NCBI GenBank assembly: GCA_004297395.1
Contig: SCUO01000093.1
Span: forward strand, 62,001 to 126,000
DNA: 64,000 nucleotides
Direction: 5' to 3'
Source: Chloroflexota bacterium
GTDB taxonomy: Bacteria > Chloroflexota > Limnocylindria > Limnocylindrales > CSP1-4
In this document: piece after piece, positions 15,632 through 24,397 of the stretch
How positions within the stretch are numbered: the stretch's first letter is position 1
Layout: each line of letters starts with the position of its first letter
Notes under the pieces: model-generated
The model's input: the letters and a program-made list of their open reading frames with translations, nothing else
Databases searched by the model: none
What the model was told of the DNA's origin: nothing
Position numbers and translations under genes: made by a program

Positions 15632-16656
15632 CCGCCGAGACCGGAACCCTGCCGGCCGGAGCCCCGCCCGCCGTCGAGACGGATCCCGAGCACCGCCGCC
15701 GGCGCCGCAAGATCGTCCTGCTCGCCCTGCTCCTCGGCAGCCTTGTGATCCTCCTCGGCATCGCCATCTGGTACCTGCTGTTCCGCCAGCCCATTCCCCT
15801 GCCGATCATCGAGGCGCCATCCGTCCCGACGTATTCGACCAGCATCTACGGCGCGAATGACCCGTCGGGTGTCGCCGTGACGCCGTCCGGCGATCGGATC
15901 TACGTCACCGAGACGGCGGGTGACAAGGTCGTCCGGATGTTCGACGGTGGCGGCAATGAGCTCGGCGTGCTGCAGCCGCCCGTCGAGACCGGCACCGAGC
16001 ACGTGCCGGTCTACGTGGCGGTCCAGCCGACGACCGGCGACGTCTTCGTCTCGGACCGGCCCATGGGTGCGGTGTACGTCTACAGCCGTGACGGTGCGTT
16101 CCTCCGCGAGTTCCGGCCGGCCATCGCCATCGAGGGGTGGCAGCCACTCGGCCTGACCTTCGACGCGGCCGGCAACCTCTTCGTGACCGACCTCGCAGGC
16201 TCGCAGCGGATCCTCGAATTCGACACCGCAGAGAAGCTCGTCCAGACCTTCGGGGAGGACGAAGGCCTGTTGTTCCCGAACGGCGTGGCGGTCGATGGCA
16301 ATGGCCGGGTCTACGTAACCGACAGCAACAACGGCCGCCTCCTCGTGTTCGCCGCGGACGGCAGCCTGCTCTCGAAGATCGGGCGCGGCGCAGGTGTCGC
16401 AAACCTCGGCCTGCCGAGGGGCGTGGCGATCGACGATCAGGGCCGGGTCTTCGTGGTGGACTCGAGTGGCCAGGGCGTGCTCGTCTACGCGGCCCTTGCG
16501 TCGGGCGACGAGCAGCCCGCGCACCGTGGGTTCTTTGGCGGGCATGGGATCGCCAACGGCCAGTTCGCGTTCCCGATGGGGGTTGCGGTCGACACGCATG
16601 GGCGCGTCTACGTGGCCGACACCGCGAACGACCGCATCCAGGTCTGGAGCTATTGA
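15628..16656 (+). CDS. Membrane-anchored NHL-repeat beta-propeller protein
   Basis: The 342-residue protein has a short cytoplasmic N-terminus with an HRRRRRK stop-transfer, one transmembrane helix (about 29-52), and an external six-bladed-type NHL propeller (about 70-342). Blade motifs recur: GVAVTPSGDRIYVTE, GLTFDAAGNLFVTD, GVAVDGNGRVYVTD, GVAIDDQGRVFVVD, GVAVDTHGRVYVAD. NHL propellers are binding platforms. Being coupled to the TPR gene and directly upstream of the hexahaem cytochromes, it may hold or guide them outside the membrane (inference). No haem motif is present. Confidence 0.9.
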   Translation: MTAETGTLPAGAPPAVETDPEHRRRRRKIVLLALLLGSLVILLGIAIWYLLFRQPIPLPIIEAPSVPTYSTSIYGANDPSGVAVTPSGDRIYVTETAGDKVVRMFDGGGNELGVLQPPVETGTEHVPVYVAVQPTTGDVFVSDRPMGAVYVYSRDGAFLREFRPAIAIEGWQPLGLTFDAAGNLFVTDLAGSQRILEFDTAEKLVQTFGEDEGLLFPNGVAVDGNGRVYVTDSNNGRLLVFAADGSLLSKIGRGAGVANLGLPRGVAIDDQGRVFVVDSSGQGVLVYAALASGDEQPAHRGFFGGHGIANGQFAFPMGVAVDTHGRVYVADTANDRIQVWSY

Positions 16657-16657
16657 G

Positions 16658-16753
16658 ATGAGGCGTCCGCGAAGGAGGTCAGTGCTGCAAACCACCACCG
16701 CCGGCAGGGCCGGCTCAGCCCAAGTCATCAATCGACAGGAAGAAAGGAGGTAG
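16658..16753 (+). CDS. Possible short leader ORF before the hexahaem gene
   Basis: An ATG one base after the NHL stop opens a 31-codon basic ORF (MRRPRRR..., ending QEERR). Its last codons contain the AAAGGAGGT ribosome site of the following cytochrome gene, and its stop lies five bases before that GTG. An internal GTG at 16682 also has a GGAGG nearby. It could couple translation to the cytochrome gene or be fortuitous. No homologue is recognised. Confidence 0.25.
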   Translation: MRRPRRRSVLQTTTAGRAGSAQVINRQEERR

Positions 16754-16758
16754 GGACA

Positions 16759-18390
16759 GTGAGACGACTGGCGCTCGTGATCGCTTGCGGCGCTCTCTGG
16801 CTGATCCTTGCCGCAGTTCCTGCCCTGGCTGACGGCGGCCCCCACGTGATGACCTCGAACAATGGGTCACTTGGGATCAACGCCGACGGCTGCGCCGGGT
16901 GCCATCGAGCGCACACGGCCGAGGGCCCGTTCCTCATCAACGCCGCCGACGAGTCGGCACTCTGCCTGACCTGCCACGGCGCCGCCGTGACCGGGTCGAC
17001 AGTGGACGTCATGAGTGGCGTTCAGTACGCGCTCACCAACCGGTCGGGCGGCACCCAGCTCGGCGCCCTCCGAGGCGGAGGCTTCGACACGGCCCGGCTC
17101 GATGCCGGGAATGCGTCGCGGCTCGCGTACCTCCGTAGCGCCACCGACGTGTCACAGCGACCGAAGGTCGGCGTCGGTGCGCCGGAAGCGGTCACGTCCG
17201 CACACCTCGCGCTTCCCGAGAACGGCCTCGTCAACCCTGGCATCGCCTGGGGCAACGGGGCTGCGGGATCGGGGGCCGGACCGGCCGTCGAGATCACCTG
17301 CGCTGCCTGCCACAACCCGCACGGGAACGGGCAGTACCGCATCCTGAACAAGTTCGCAGAGGCCACCAATATCGACGAGACGTGGGAGTTCGACATCCGC
17401 GCCTCGTACGCGGCCAACGTGGCCGCCGCGGCCCCGCTGCCGGCATTCACGGGCGACAACCTGTACACGGTCATCTCGCACGGCCTCCAGGTCGGCGACC
17501 AGATCGTGATCGCCGGCCACACGGGCTCGACACCGGATCTCAACGGGACCTGGTTCGTCAAGTCCATCGGCAGCGGCGCCGCCAACCAGGCCTCCTCGGC
17601 CACCAATAACTTCTCGATCTCCGCGACCCTCGGCGGCGCCACGGTGGACATCACCGTCGGCGGCACCGGAGGCACAGTCGATCGGATCAGCGGCGTTGTC
17701 GTCACCGACGCGACGCTGCCGGCACCGGGCGACACCCGGAACTACACCGTGATGCAGGTCAAGAGTCCGACAGGTAGCTCGAGCGTCAATGGCCCGGAGA
17801 GCGATTACCTCCTCTACGCAAGCCAGGTCGCCGCGGCTTCCCTCTCGGGCACCTTCAACGGGATCCCGGGCAACTACACGGCAACGGCCGGCGACTACTT
17901 CGCCCGCAACGTGCCGTGGAACCCCTCGATCACCAACGTCTGTGATCCGACCGTCTTCCCGGCCCAGCCGGGCTGTGCGACCGCCCCGAGCGCGCCGAAC
18001 GCGCGCCCGGTCTCGTTCAGCGGGCAGATCACGGCCTGGTGCGCGTCGTGCCACACGCGGTACTTCGCCAATAACAACCCGGTTTCCGACCCGCCCACGG
18101 GCCAGACCGGCGCCGCTTGGCAATACCCGCGGCCCGACGACAGCCTGTTCAACTACCAGCACCGCACGGTGTCCGGGCGCGACTGCCTGACCTGCCATGT
18201 CTCGCATGGCACGAATGCAGCGATGACCGGCCCCTTCTCGAGCACCTACGCATACCCGACTGGCGCCACATCGAGCTCGAGCCGGCTGCTCAAGGTCGAC
18301 AACCGCGGCACCTGCCAGGCATGCCACGACCCGACAGGGACGATCACGGCTGGGACGTACATCGGCCCGGCCTTCCCGACCGTTCCGTAG
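16759..18390 (+). CDS. Secreted hexahaem c-type cytochrome A, with inserted beta-rich domain
   Basis: The 543-residue precursor has a signal peptide ending near ALA (residue 24). It has six CXXCH motifs: CAGCH (45-49), CLTCH (69-73), CAACH (181-185), CASCH (428-432), CLTCH (476-480) and CQACH (519-523). Several are of the paired-CXXCH style (CHNPHG, CHRAH). Six further histidines (in GGPH, RAH, SAH, NPH, YQH, VSH) are conserved in the paralogue at 18476, enough for bis-His ligation of every haem. Residues about 200-318 are an insertion absent from the paralogue, resembling the beta-rich FCCH-like domains of phage and surface proteins (SHGLQVGDQIVIAG, LNGTWFV). A perfect AAAGGAGGT precedes the GTG start. 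Confidence 0.88.
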   Translation: MRRLALVIACGALWLILAAVPALADGGPHVMTSNNGSLGINADGCAGCHRAHTAEGPFLINAADESALCLTCHGAAVTGSTVDVMSGVQYALTNRSGGTQLGALRGGGFDTARLDAGNASRLAYLRSATDVSQRPKVGVGAPEAVTSAHLALPENGLVNPGIAWGNGAAGSGAGPAVEITCAACHNPHGNGQYRILNKFAEATNIDETWEFDIRASYAANVAAAAPLPAFTGDNLYTVISHGLQVGDQIVIAGHTGSTPDLNGTWFVKSIGSGAANQASSATNNFSISATLGGATVDITVGGTGGTVDRISGVVVTDATLPAPGDTRNYTVMQVKSPTGSSSVNGPESDYLLYASQVAAASLSGTFNGIPGNYTATAGDYFARNVPWNPSITNVCDPTVFPAQPGCATAPSAPNARPVSFSGQITAWCASCHTRYFANNNPVSDPPTGQTGAAWQYPRPDDSLFNYQHRTVSGRDCLTCHVSHGTNAAMTGPFSSTYAYPTGATSSSSRLLKVDNRGTCQACHDPTGTITAGTYIGPAFPTVP

Positions 18391-18402
18391 AGACGCACTG
18401 AA

Positions 18403-18435
18403 GGGTCCGGTGGCCGTGCGAACGCCACCGGGCCC
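18403..18435 (+). terminator. Strong hairpin between the two hexahaem genes
   Basis: GGGTCCGGTGGC pairs with GCCACCGGGCCC across a 9-base loop (one G-T wobble). There is no U-tract, so it may be a processing or attenuation hairpin setting different levels of the two cytochromes rather than a full terminator. Confidence 0.55.
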
Positions 18436-18475
18436 ACCACCCCGACACCTCCCATCGGGAGAAGGAAGCAGGACC

Positions 18476-19762
18476 GTGAGACGACTGGCGCTCGTGATCG
18501 CAGGCGGCGCCATCTGGCTGATCCTTGCCGCAGTCCCTGCCCTGGCTGACGGCGGTCCCCACGTCATGGCCCAGAACAACGGGTCGCTGGGGATCAACGC
18601 CGACGGCTGCGCCGGTTGCCACCGGGCGCACACTGCCCAGGGCCCGTTCCTCATCAACGCCGCCGACGAGACTGCCCTCTGCCTGACCTGCCATGGTTCC
18701 GTGGCCGCTGGCGCGACTACCGACGTGGCGAGCGGCCTCCAGTACCGGCTGGCCGCGAGGGCCGGCACGCCACTGCTCGGCGCACTGCGCAGCGGCGGCT
18801 TCGTCCAGGCCGCGATCGATTCCGGCAATCCAGCCAGGTACCTTGTCTCGAACGACCTCGGCTCGTCCAACGACCAGTGGGCCAAGGTCGGGGTCCGTAC
18901 CGACATCAGCGGTGGCGTTGACCCCGATCCCGTGACGTCCGCCCACCTCAACCTGGCCGACAACGGCCTGTCCGCACCGGCGGTCGCCTGGGGCAACGGT
19001 CCCGTCGGCCTGGGCTTCAACGGCCCCGGCCCGACGGTCGACCTGGCCTGCGCGTCCTGCCACAACCCTCACGGCAATGGCCAGTACCGGATCCTGAACC
19101 CGATCCCTGACCCCGGTGCGACGAGCGGCACCTTCACGCCGGCCGCCGCCGCCGTGGTCACCGATTCGCCGGCTGACAATCCCGACCCGGCCGAGTCCGA
19201 CACGAAGAACTACACGGTCATCCAGACCCGCGGTACCCCAGGGACGCTCTCGACGTACCTCCTCTACGCGGACGACGTCCTCGACGCCGGCCACGGCGAG
19301 ACGACCGGCGACTACTGGCACGTCCGGCTGCCCTGGAACTCGGCCTCGAGCGCAAGCGACGCGCCGAACGGCATCCCGGTGAACCAGACGGGCGGCCTCG
19401 TCGCGTTCAACACCCAGATGACGGCCTGGTGCAGCTCGTGCCACACGCGCTACGCCTCCGCCACGGGCGAGGAGCCGTCTGGGGACGCGCTGTTCGCCTA
19501 TCGCCACGAGACGACCGGCAACCGGGCCTGCACGACCTGCCACGTCGCGCACGGCTCCAACGCCCGGATGGAGGGAGCCTACTCCCAGACCCAGCCGTTC
19601 CCCAACGGCGATGTCGTGACCTACACGATCGGGTCCGCGACCGGCGACAGCCGGCTGCTCAAGGTCGACAACCGCGGGACGTGCCAGCTCTGCCACGATC
19701 CGACGGGCACGGTCGCCGACGGGACCTATACGGGCCCGGTGCCGGTCCCCGGCGTCCCGTGA
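18476..19762 (+). CDS. Secreted hexahaem c-type cytochrome B
   Basis: The 428-residue precursor shares an almost identical signal peptide and first 75 residues with cytochrome A, so the two arose by tandem duplication. Six CXXCH motifs are present: CAGCH (45-49), CLTCH (69-73), CASCH (192-196), CSSCH (319-323), CTTCH (352-356) and CQLCH (403-407). The mature chain is about 404 residues, free of membrane segments. The size and haem number are close to the nanowire-forming OmcS of Geobacter, but sequence similarity cannot be judged here. GTG start with AGAAGGAAG purine-rich site. It is a candidate extracellular electron carrier or filament subunit (inference). Confidence 0.88.
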   Translation: MRRLALVIAGGAIWLILAAVPALADGGPHVMAQNNGSLGINADGCAGCHRAHTAQGPFLINAADETALCLTCHGSVAAGATTDVASGLQYRLAARAGTPLLGALRSGGFVQAAIDSGNPARYLVSNDLGSSNDQWAKVGVRTDISGGVDPDPVTSAHLNLADNGLSAPAVAWGNGPVGLGFNGPGPTVDLACASCHNPHGNGQYRILNPIPDPGATSGTFTPAAAAVVTDSPADNPDPAESDTKNYTVIQTRGTPGTLSTYLLYADDVLDAGHGETTGDYWHVRLPWNSASSASDAPNGIPVNQTGGLVAFNTQMTAWCSSCHTRYASATGEEPSGDALFAYRHETTGNRACTTCHVAHGSNARMEGAYSQTQPFPNGDVVTYTIGSATGDSRLLKVDNRGTCQLCHDPTGTVADGTYTGPVPVPGVP

Positions 19763-19783
19763 GCTGACGAAGGCCATCGATCG

Positions 19784-20635
19784 ATGAGCCCGTCCCGGCA
19801 GCGCACTCCGCAGCTCGCGGCTCGCGTGGCGACCGCCGCGCTGTTCCTCGCGCTCGCCGCGGCGGTGTCGCCGTTCGTGCCATCGACGACCGCGACCGAC
19901 CCGACGGCCGACCCGGGCGCATCGCCCAGCGCCGGCCCGACGCCCGGCCCATCGACGACGCCCGACCCCACCCCGGACCCTGCCCCGTCGGTGACTCCGA
20001 TCCCCTCAGCCGACCCGACGCCAGCACCGGCGCCCGAGCCCAGTCCATCCGAGCCGCCGCCGGCCGCGCCTCAGAGCGCGCCCGAGCCCACGCCGGGGGT
20101 CATCGGGCCGCTCCGCCTTGGCCCCACCGGCCTCATCGAGGGGGCCTCGCCCATCTCGCCCCACCTGATCGACAGCCTGGTCGCAGATGGCTGTGCCTCC
20201 TGCCACCGTGCGACCTGGGCGAGCGAAGCGGGCCTGACGGTCGCGCCGTACCGGAGCGACGCCCTGAAGGCGGCCGGGGAGTCCTACCAGGGCACGGACT
20301 TCGCCCTCTGCTTCCAGTGTCATTCGGAAGCGCCGTTCACCACGACGGGAACCGGCGAAACGGCCTTCGACCTGCATGCCCTGCACCTGACCGCGGTCGA
20401 TGACCCGGGCACCGGCGGCCTCGATATCGGCGTACCCGGCGACGGCCAGGGCAACGCCATCTGCGCCGAATGCCACGTCCAGCTCCACCAGACGTCGGCC
20501 GACGCCGACCAGCAGCTCGTCGAGTTCGCGCCGAACGTCATCGCCAACGGCGGCACCCTGGAGTGGACAGGGACAGTGACCAGGTCGTGCACCCTCACCT
20601 GTCACGGCTACGCCCACGCGGCCGAGGACTACTGA
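19784..20635 (+). CDS. Secreted Pro-rich cytochrome with four haem sites, one CX3CH
   Basis: The 283-residue precursor has a signal peptide and then a long Pro/Thr/Ser/Ala-rich stretch (about residues 37-105) of the sort that spans or attaches to a cell envelope. A C-terminal haem domain follows with CASCH, CFQCH and CAECH plus an atypical CTLTCH (three residues between cysteines) near the C-terminus. The CX3CH form is rare, occurring in a few multihaem cytochromes. Extra histidines (LHALH, QLHQ, GYAH) may be distal ligands. It starts 21 bases after cytochrome B and shares its reading direction, so it probably works with it, for instance as a cell-proximal electron donor. Confidence 0.82.
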   Translation: MSPSRQRTPQLAARVATAALFLALAAAVSPFVPSTTATDPTADPGASPSAGPTPGPSTTPDPTPDPAPSVTPIPSADPTPAPAPEPSPSEPPPAAPQSAPEPTPGVIGPLRLGPTGLIEGASPISPHLIDSLVADGCASCHRATWASEAGLTVAPYRSDALKAAGESYQGTDFALCFQCHSEAPFTTTGTGETAFDLHALHLTAVDDPGTGGLDIGVPGDGQGNAICAECHVQLHQTSADADQQLVEFAPNVIANGGTLEWTGTVTRSCTLTCHGYAHAAEDY

Positions 20636-20771
20636 CGCTCCCGGCTGCAGCCCCGGCCTGTACCGGGGGATACATCGGACCCCCAACCGGATGCCGCATG
20701 GCCCCCTCTGAATGTGCCCCGCGGTGGATGGGCTGGAGGGGTCGCGCTCCGGACAATCGTTGCAGGTGTCA

Positions 20772-22136
20772 ATGACCCGGGCGTCCTCCCGGGCACACAG
20801 CGCAGAGGGCAACGATGGCGCACCCACAGCGACGAGTCCGGCCGCGGCCGACCGTCGGGATTCCGAAGTCATGAGCGCCGGTGGCGTGATCCCCGGCGCG
20901 TTCAACGCGCGAGAGCACGATCTCCTGGAACGGCTCGGTCTCGACGAGCGAGCCACAGCCGAGGACGTCGCCCGGACTCGAGACGAGCTCCAGGCCTTCC
21001 TCGCGGCCGCCCCGAAGTCGATCCGAGGCTGGGCCCGACGGCAAGCCTCGGCCGCCGACGAGGCGTTCGTCCTCCTTTCCGACCCGACTGCGTCGCCCGG
21101 CCCTGGAGCCCTCCCGGTCCCGGGCGCGCGATCGGCTTCCCAGCCCGGCGGACCGGCGACACCTCCGGTCCGTCGGGCGACTCTGACTGCGACCGCGACC
21201 GCGAAACCCGTACCGGCGGTTTCGGCGGCCCCGGCGGCCCCAGTGGCTCCGCAGGGCCTCGAGGGCGCCGCGTTCGAGGGCGACGAGGACGCGGCGTTCG
21301 AGGCGATGCTGGCCGAGGTCACCCCGAGCATGCACCGCGACCGGGTGGCACCGCGCCCGGACCCCGCAAAGCGCGCTCGGATCGTTGCCACACCAGCGGC
21401 CGGCAATGGCCGAGCCGCGACGGCCGCCGCCCGGCGACGGGCTGCGATCCCCGCACCGACGGGCGGTTCACGGCGCTTCCCGAAGGTCCTGGCTGCCATG
21501 GCCGGGATCGCCGTCCTTGCCGTCGGCGTCGTGGCCATCTACCAGTTCGGCACCGCGCCGGCCGCGACCGGGGCCCAGTCGACGCCGGCTCCGACGCCGG
21601 CCCTCGATCAGGCCAAGGTCGCGACGCTGATGAGCCGCATCCAGGCGGACCCGAGCGACACCGCGGCCCTCCTCGAGCTCGGGGATACCTTCTTCAACGC
21701 CGAGGATTTCGAGACCTCGATCGTGTGGTTCGAGAAGCTCGTCGCCCTCGAACCGGACAACATCCCGGGCCTCCTGGCCCTCGGCGCGGCGAACTACAAC
21801 CTGGCCAACGACGCCGAGGCCAAGGCCAGGTGGCTCAAGGTCCTCGACCTCGAGCCGGACAACGTGGTGGCCCACTACGACCTCGGCTTCCTGTACCTGA
21901 ACCAGACCCCGCCCGACTACGAGGCCGTGCGGCGCGAATGGGCCGAGGTTGTTCGCCTCGATCCTGAGTCGGACCTCGCGGCCTTCGTCACCCAGCACCT
22001 CGAAGCACTCCCCGCCGCCTCGGCCGGGACCTCGCCGGCCCCGAGCGCGGACGGCTCCGCGGCCCCCTCCGCCGCTCCGTCGACAGCCCCCACGACCGCC
22101 CCGACGGCGGCCCCGAGCCCCACCACAGTCCCATGA
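20772..22136 (+). CDS. Membrane TPR protein with N-terminal J-like segment, cytochrome maturation-associated
   Basis: The 454-residue protein has three parts. An N-terminal cytoplasmic segment (about residues 44-105) has a DnaJ-like pattern (HDLLERLGLDERATAEDVARTR) but no HPD motif. A disordered linker and one transmembrane helix (about 239-258) follow. The external TPR domain (about 270-400) has repeats such as ALLELGDTFFNAEDFETSI, and the tail is Pro/Ala/Ser-rich. It overlaps the CcdA gene by ATGA. TPR subunits like CcmI hold apocytochromes for haem attachment, so a similar role here is likely. ATG at 20772 or 20871 could start translation. Confidence 0.78.
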   Translation: MTRASSRAHSAEGNDGAPTATSPAAADRRDSEVMSAGGVIPGAFNAREHDLLERLGLDERATAEDVARTRDELQAFLAAAPKSIRGWARRQASAADEAFVLLSDPTASPGPGALPVPGARSASQPGGPATPPVRRATLTATATAKPVPAVSAAPAAPVAPQGLEGAAFEGDEDAAFEAMLAEVTPSMHRDRVAPRPDPAKRARIVATPAAGNGRAATAAARRRAAIPAPTGGSRRFPKVLAAMAGIAVLAVGVVAIYQFGTAPAATGAQSTPAPTPALDQAKVATLMSRIQADPSDTAALLELGDTFFNAEDFETSIVWFEKLVALEPDNIPGLLALGAANYNLANDAEAKARWLKVLDLEPDNVVAHYDLGFLYLNQTPPDYEAVRREWAEVVRLDPESDLAAFVTQHLEALPAASAGTSPAPSADGSAAPSAAPSTAPTTAPTAAPSPTTVP

Positions 22137-22861
22137 TCGAGCTCGGCGTCGTGGTTGCCTTCGTGGGTGGGGTCGTGTCGTTCGCCTCGCCCTGCTGCCT
22201 GCCACTCGTCCCGGCCTACGTCGGGTACATGGTCGGCACGGCAACCGAGGGCCCCCACGCCCGCCGCCGCAGCCTCTTCCACGGCCTCGCCTTCACGGCC
22301 GGCTTCTCGGCCGTGTTCGTCGCCTTCTGGGCCTCGATCGGCCTCGTCGGATACGTCCTGGCCGATCACGTGACGCTCCTTCGCCAGCTCGGTGGGGCGC
22401 TGCTCATCTTCCTCGGCCTCCAGGTCGCGGGCGTCATCAACGTCACCGCCCTGTGGCGTGACACGCGTCCGATGCCGGCCTTCGCCGGCGCCGGGTTCGG
22501 CTCGGGGGCGATGACCTCGCCGCCCAGCTACCGCCGCTCGCTCGCCTTCGGGACCGTCTTCGCCGCGGGCTGGAGCCCGTGCATCGGTCCCATCCTCGGC
22601 GGGATCATCGGCCTCGCCTCGACCACGGCGAGCGTCGGGCAGGGCACGGTCCTGCTCGTCGCCTACGCGGCCGGCCTGGCGATCCCGTTCCTCGCCGTTG
22701 CCATCGGCGCCGACTGGGTGGGCCACCGGCTCACCTGGGTCGGCCGCAACCACCATGCCGTCTCCGTCGTGACCGGCGCGGCGCTCGTGGTGGTCGGCGT
22801 CCTCATGATCACGGGCGTCCTCGCACGACTGTCGACGCTCGCCGCGCCGTTCGGCGCCTAG
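22133..22861 (+). CDS. ccdA: Cytochrome c biogenesis protein CcdA
   Basis: This 242-residue membrane protein has six predicted helices and the CcdA cysteines in FASPCCLPLVPAY and GWSPCIGPILGG. CcdA passes electrons from cytoplasmic thioredoxin to the extracytoplasmic thioredoxin-like protein (encoded at 25506) so that CXXCH cysteines stay reduced for haem attachment. It is followed by ResB, CcsA and thioredoxin genes, giving a complete system II maturation set. ATGA overlap with the upstream TPR gene. Confidence 0.93.
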   Translation: MIELGVVVAFVGGVVSFASPCCLPLVPAYVGYMVGTATEGPHARRRSLFHGLAFTAGFSAVFVAFWASIGLVGYVLADHVTLLRQLGGALLIFLGLQVAGVINVTALWRDTRPMPAFAGAGFGSGAMTSPPSYRRSLAFGTVFAAGWSPCIGPILGGIIGLASTTASVGQGTVLLVAYAAGLAIPFLAVAIGADWVGHRLTWVGRNHHAVSVVTGAALVVVGVLMITGVLARLSTLAAPFGA

Positions 22862-22872
22862 GAGATCGGCAG

Positions 22873-24387
22873 ATGACCAACCAGACCCGCACCGGCAGGC
22901 TCCCCGGCCTGGCGATCGACCCGGCGGCTTTCGAGCCGGCGGATTTCGAGCCGGCGGCCATCGAGCCGGCGGTCGCCGAGGAGCTGGGCGCCACCCGATC
23001 GGCCTCGCGCGGAATCTTCGAGGCCGTCTGGGACCTCCTGACCTCGATGCGGTTCTCGCTCGTGGTCACCCTCGGGATGGCCGTCCTGGGCGTCCTCGGA
23101 GCGCTGATCATCCAGGTCCCGGCCGGGGTCGAGGCCGACGCGAGCGCCAAGCTCGACTGGCTTGCCGGTGTCCGGCCGCGCTTCGGCGGCTGGACCGACA
23201 TCCTGGACAGCCTCCAGCTCTTCAACGTCTTCAACTCGATCTGGTTCCGGGGCCTGACGGCATTCCTCACGATCAGCCTCATCGCCTGCATGGTCCAGCG
23301 GGCGCCCGGCCTGTGGCGGACCGCCACGAAGCCGCGGATCACGGTCGGCGACGGCTTCTTCGCCCACGCCCGCGAGCGCGACTCGATCGTCGTTCGCGGT
23401 GACGCCGCCGATCTCGCCACCCGCACCACCGCGGTCCTGCGCCGCCATCACTACCGTGTCGTGAGCGAGGACGACGGGGCGATCAACTTCTACGCCGACC
23501 GCTTCCGCTGGGCGCCCTTCGGTTCGCTGATCGGGCACCTCGCGATCGTGGTCATCCTGGCCGGCGTCATGGTCGGGGCCCTGTACGGCTTCCGCGACAA
23601 CAGCTTCGTCATCGCCGAGGGCTCGACCGCGGCCGTCCCCAGCGGCGACGGCCTGAGCCTGAAGCTCATCTCGTTCGAGGACTCCTACTACACCACCACC
23701 GGCGCCCCGTCCGACTACGCCAGCGAGCTGATCCTGTTCGAGAATGGACGCGAGGTCGCTCGCCAGACCGTCCGGGTCAACGATCCGCTCCGCTACGGCC
23801 AGCTGTCCTTCTTCCAGTCCTTCTACGGCCCCGCCGCCCGGATGACCGTCACGGGCACGGACGGCTCCGTCCTGTTCTCGGACGGCGTGGCCCTGGCCTG
23901 GGAGACCCAGGACGACGGCCGGAGCATCGGGACGTTCACCCTCCCGGGGCAGGACGTCACGGTCTGGATCCTGGCGACCCTCGGCCCGGGCGACACCCAG
24001 GTCAAGCCCGGCCAGATCCTGGTCGAGACCTATCGGGCCAGCACCGGCGAACCGATCGACCAGGTCTCGATCGACCAGGGCGTCGCGACCACGATCTCGG
24101 GCCTCGACTTCACCTTCGACCGGGAGCTCCAGTTCACCGGCCTGTCCGTGGCCCGGGACCCCGGAACGATCCTCGTCTGGATCGGCTCGATCCTGCTCAT
24201 CGCCGGCTTCACGATCGGCTTCAGCTTCCCCCACCGACGCTTGTGGGCCCGGCTCGTCGTCCGGCCCAACGGCATCGGGACGCTGGCCGTCGCGACCCCG
24301 GGTCGTGCCAGCCACGACGTCGACCGCGCGTTCACCAACCTCGTCACCGACCTTCGGGCGGCTGTTGCCGGCCCGAGCGCTTCCTGA
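22873..24387 (+). CDS. resB: Cytochrome c maturation protein ResB/CcsB
   Basis: This 504-residue ResB-family protein has transmembrane helices near residues 55-80, 125-145 and 215-235, a large extracytoplasmic domain, and a last helix near 440-462. With CcsA it forms the system II haem lyase that exports haem and links it to apocytochromes. The N-terminus carries an acidic FEPA repeat (three units), reflected in DNA as a short direct repeat near 22927. The ATG at 22873 follows GGAGATCGGCAG. It sits in the order CcdA-ResB-CcsA typical of system II. Confidence 0.93.
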   Translation: MTNQTRTGRLPGLAIDPAAFEPADFEPAAIEPAVAEELGATRSASRGIFEAVWDLLTSMRFSLVVTLGMAVLGVLGALIIQVPAGVEADASAKLDWLAGVRPRFGGWTDILDSLQLFNVFNSIWFRGLTAFLTISLIACMVQRAPGLWRTATKPRITVGDGFFAHARERDSIVVRGDAADLATRTTAVLRRHHYRVVSEDDGAINFYADRFRWAPFGSLIGHLAIVVILAGVMVGALYGFRDNSFVIAEGSTAAVPSGDGLSLKLISFEDSYYTTTGAPSDYASELILFENGREVARQTVRVNDPLRYGQLSFFQSFYGPAARMTVTGTDGSVLFSDGVALAWETQDDGRSIGTFTLPGQDVTVWILATLGPGDTQVKPGQILVETYRASTGEPIDQVSIDQGVATTISGLDFTFDRELQFTGLSVARDPGTILVWIGSILLIAGFTIGFSFPHRRLWARLVVRPNGIGTLAVATPGRASHDVDRAFTNLVTDLRAAVAGPSAS

Positions 24388-24397
24388 GGAGAGGGCC

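Noticed and set aside
17356-17712. Phage-like domain in cytochrome A taken as a sign of a prophage
   Set aside because: No integrase, capsid, terminase or attachment repeats nearby, and the segment is in frame inside a haem protein.
17152-19777. Long minus-strand frames opposite the hexahaem cytochromes
   Set aside because: Mirror of the paralogous cytochrome genes, lacking ribosome sites and family motifs.
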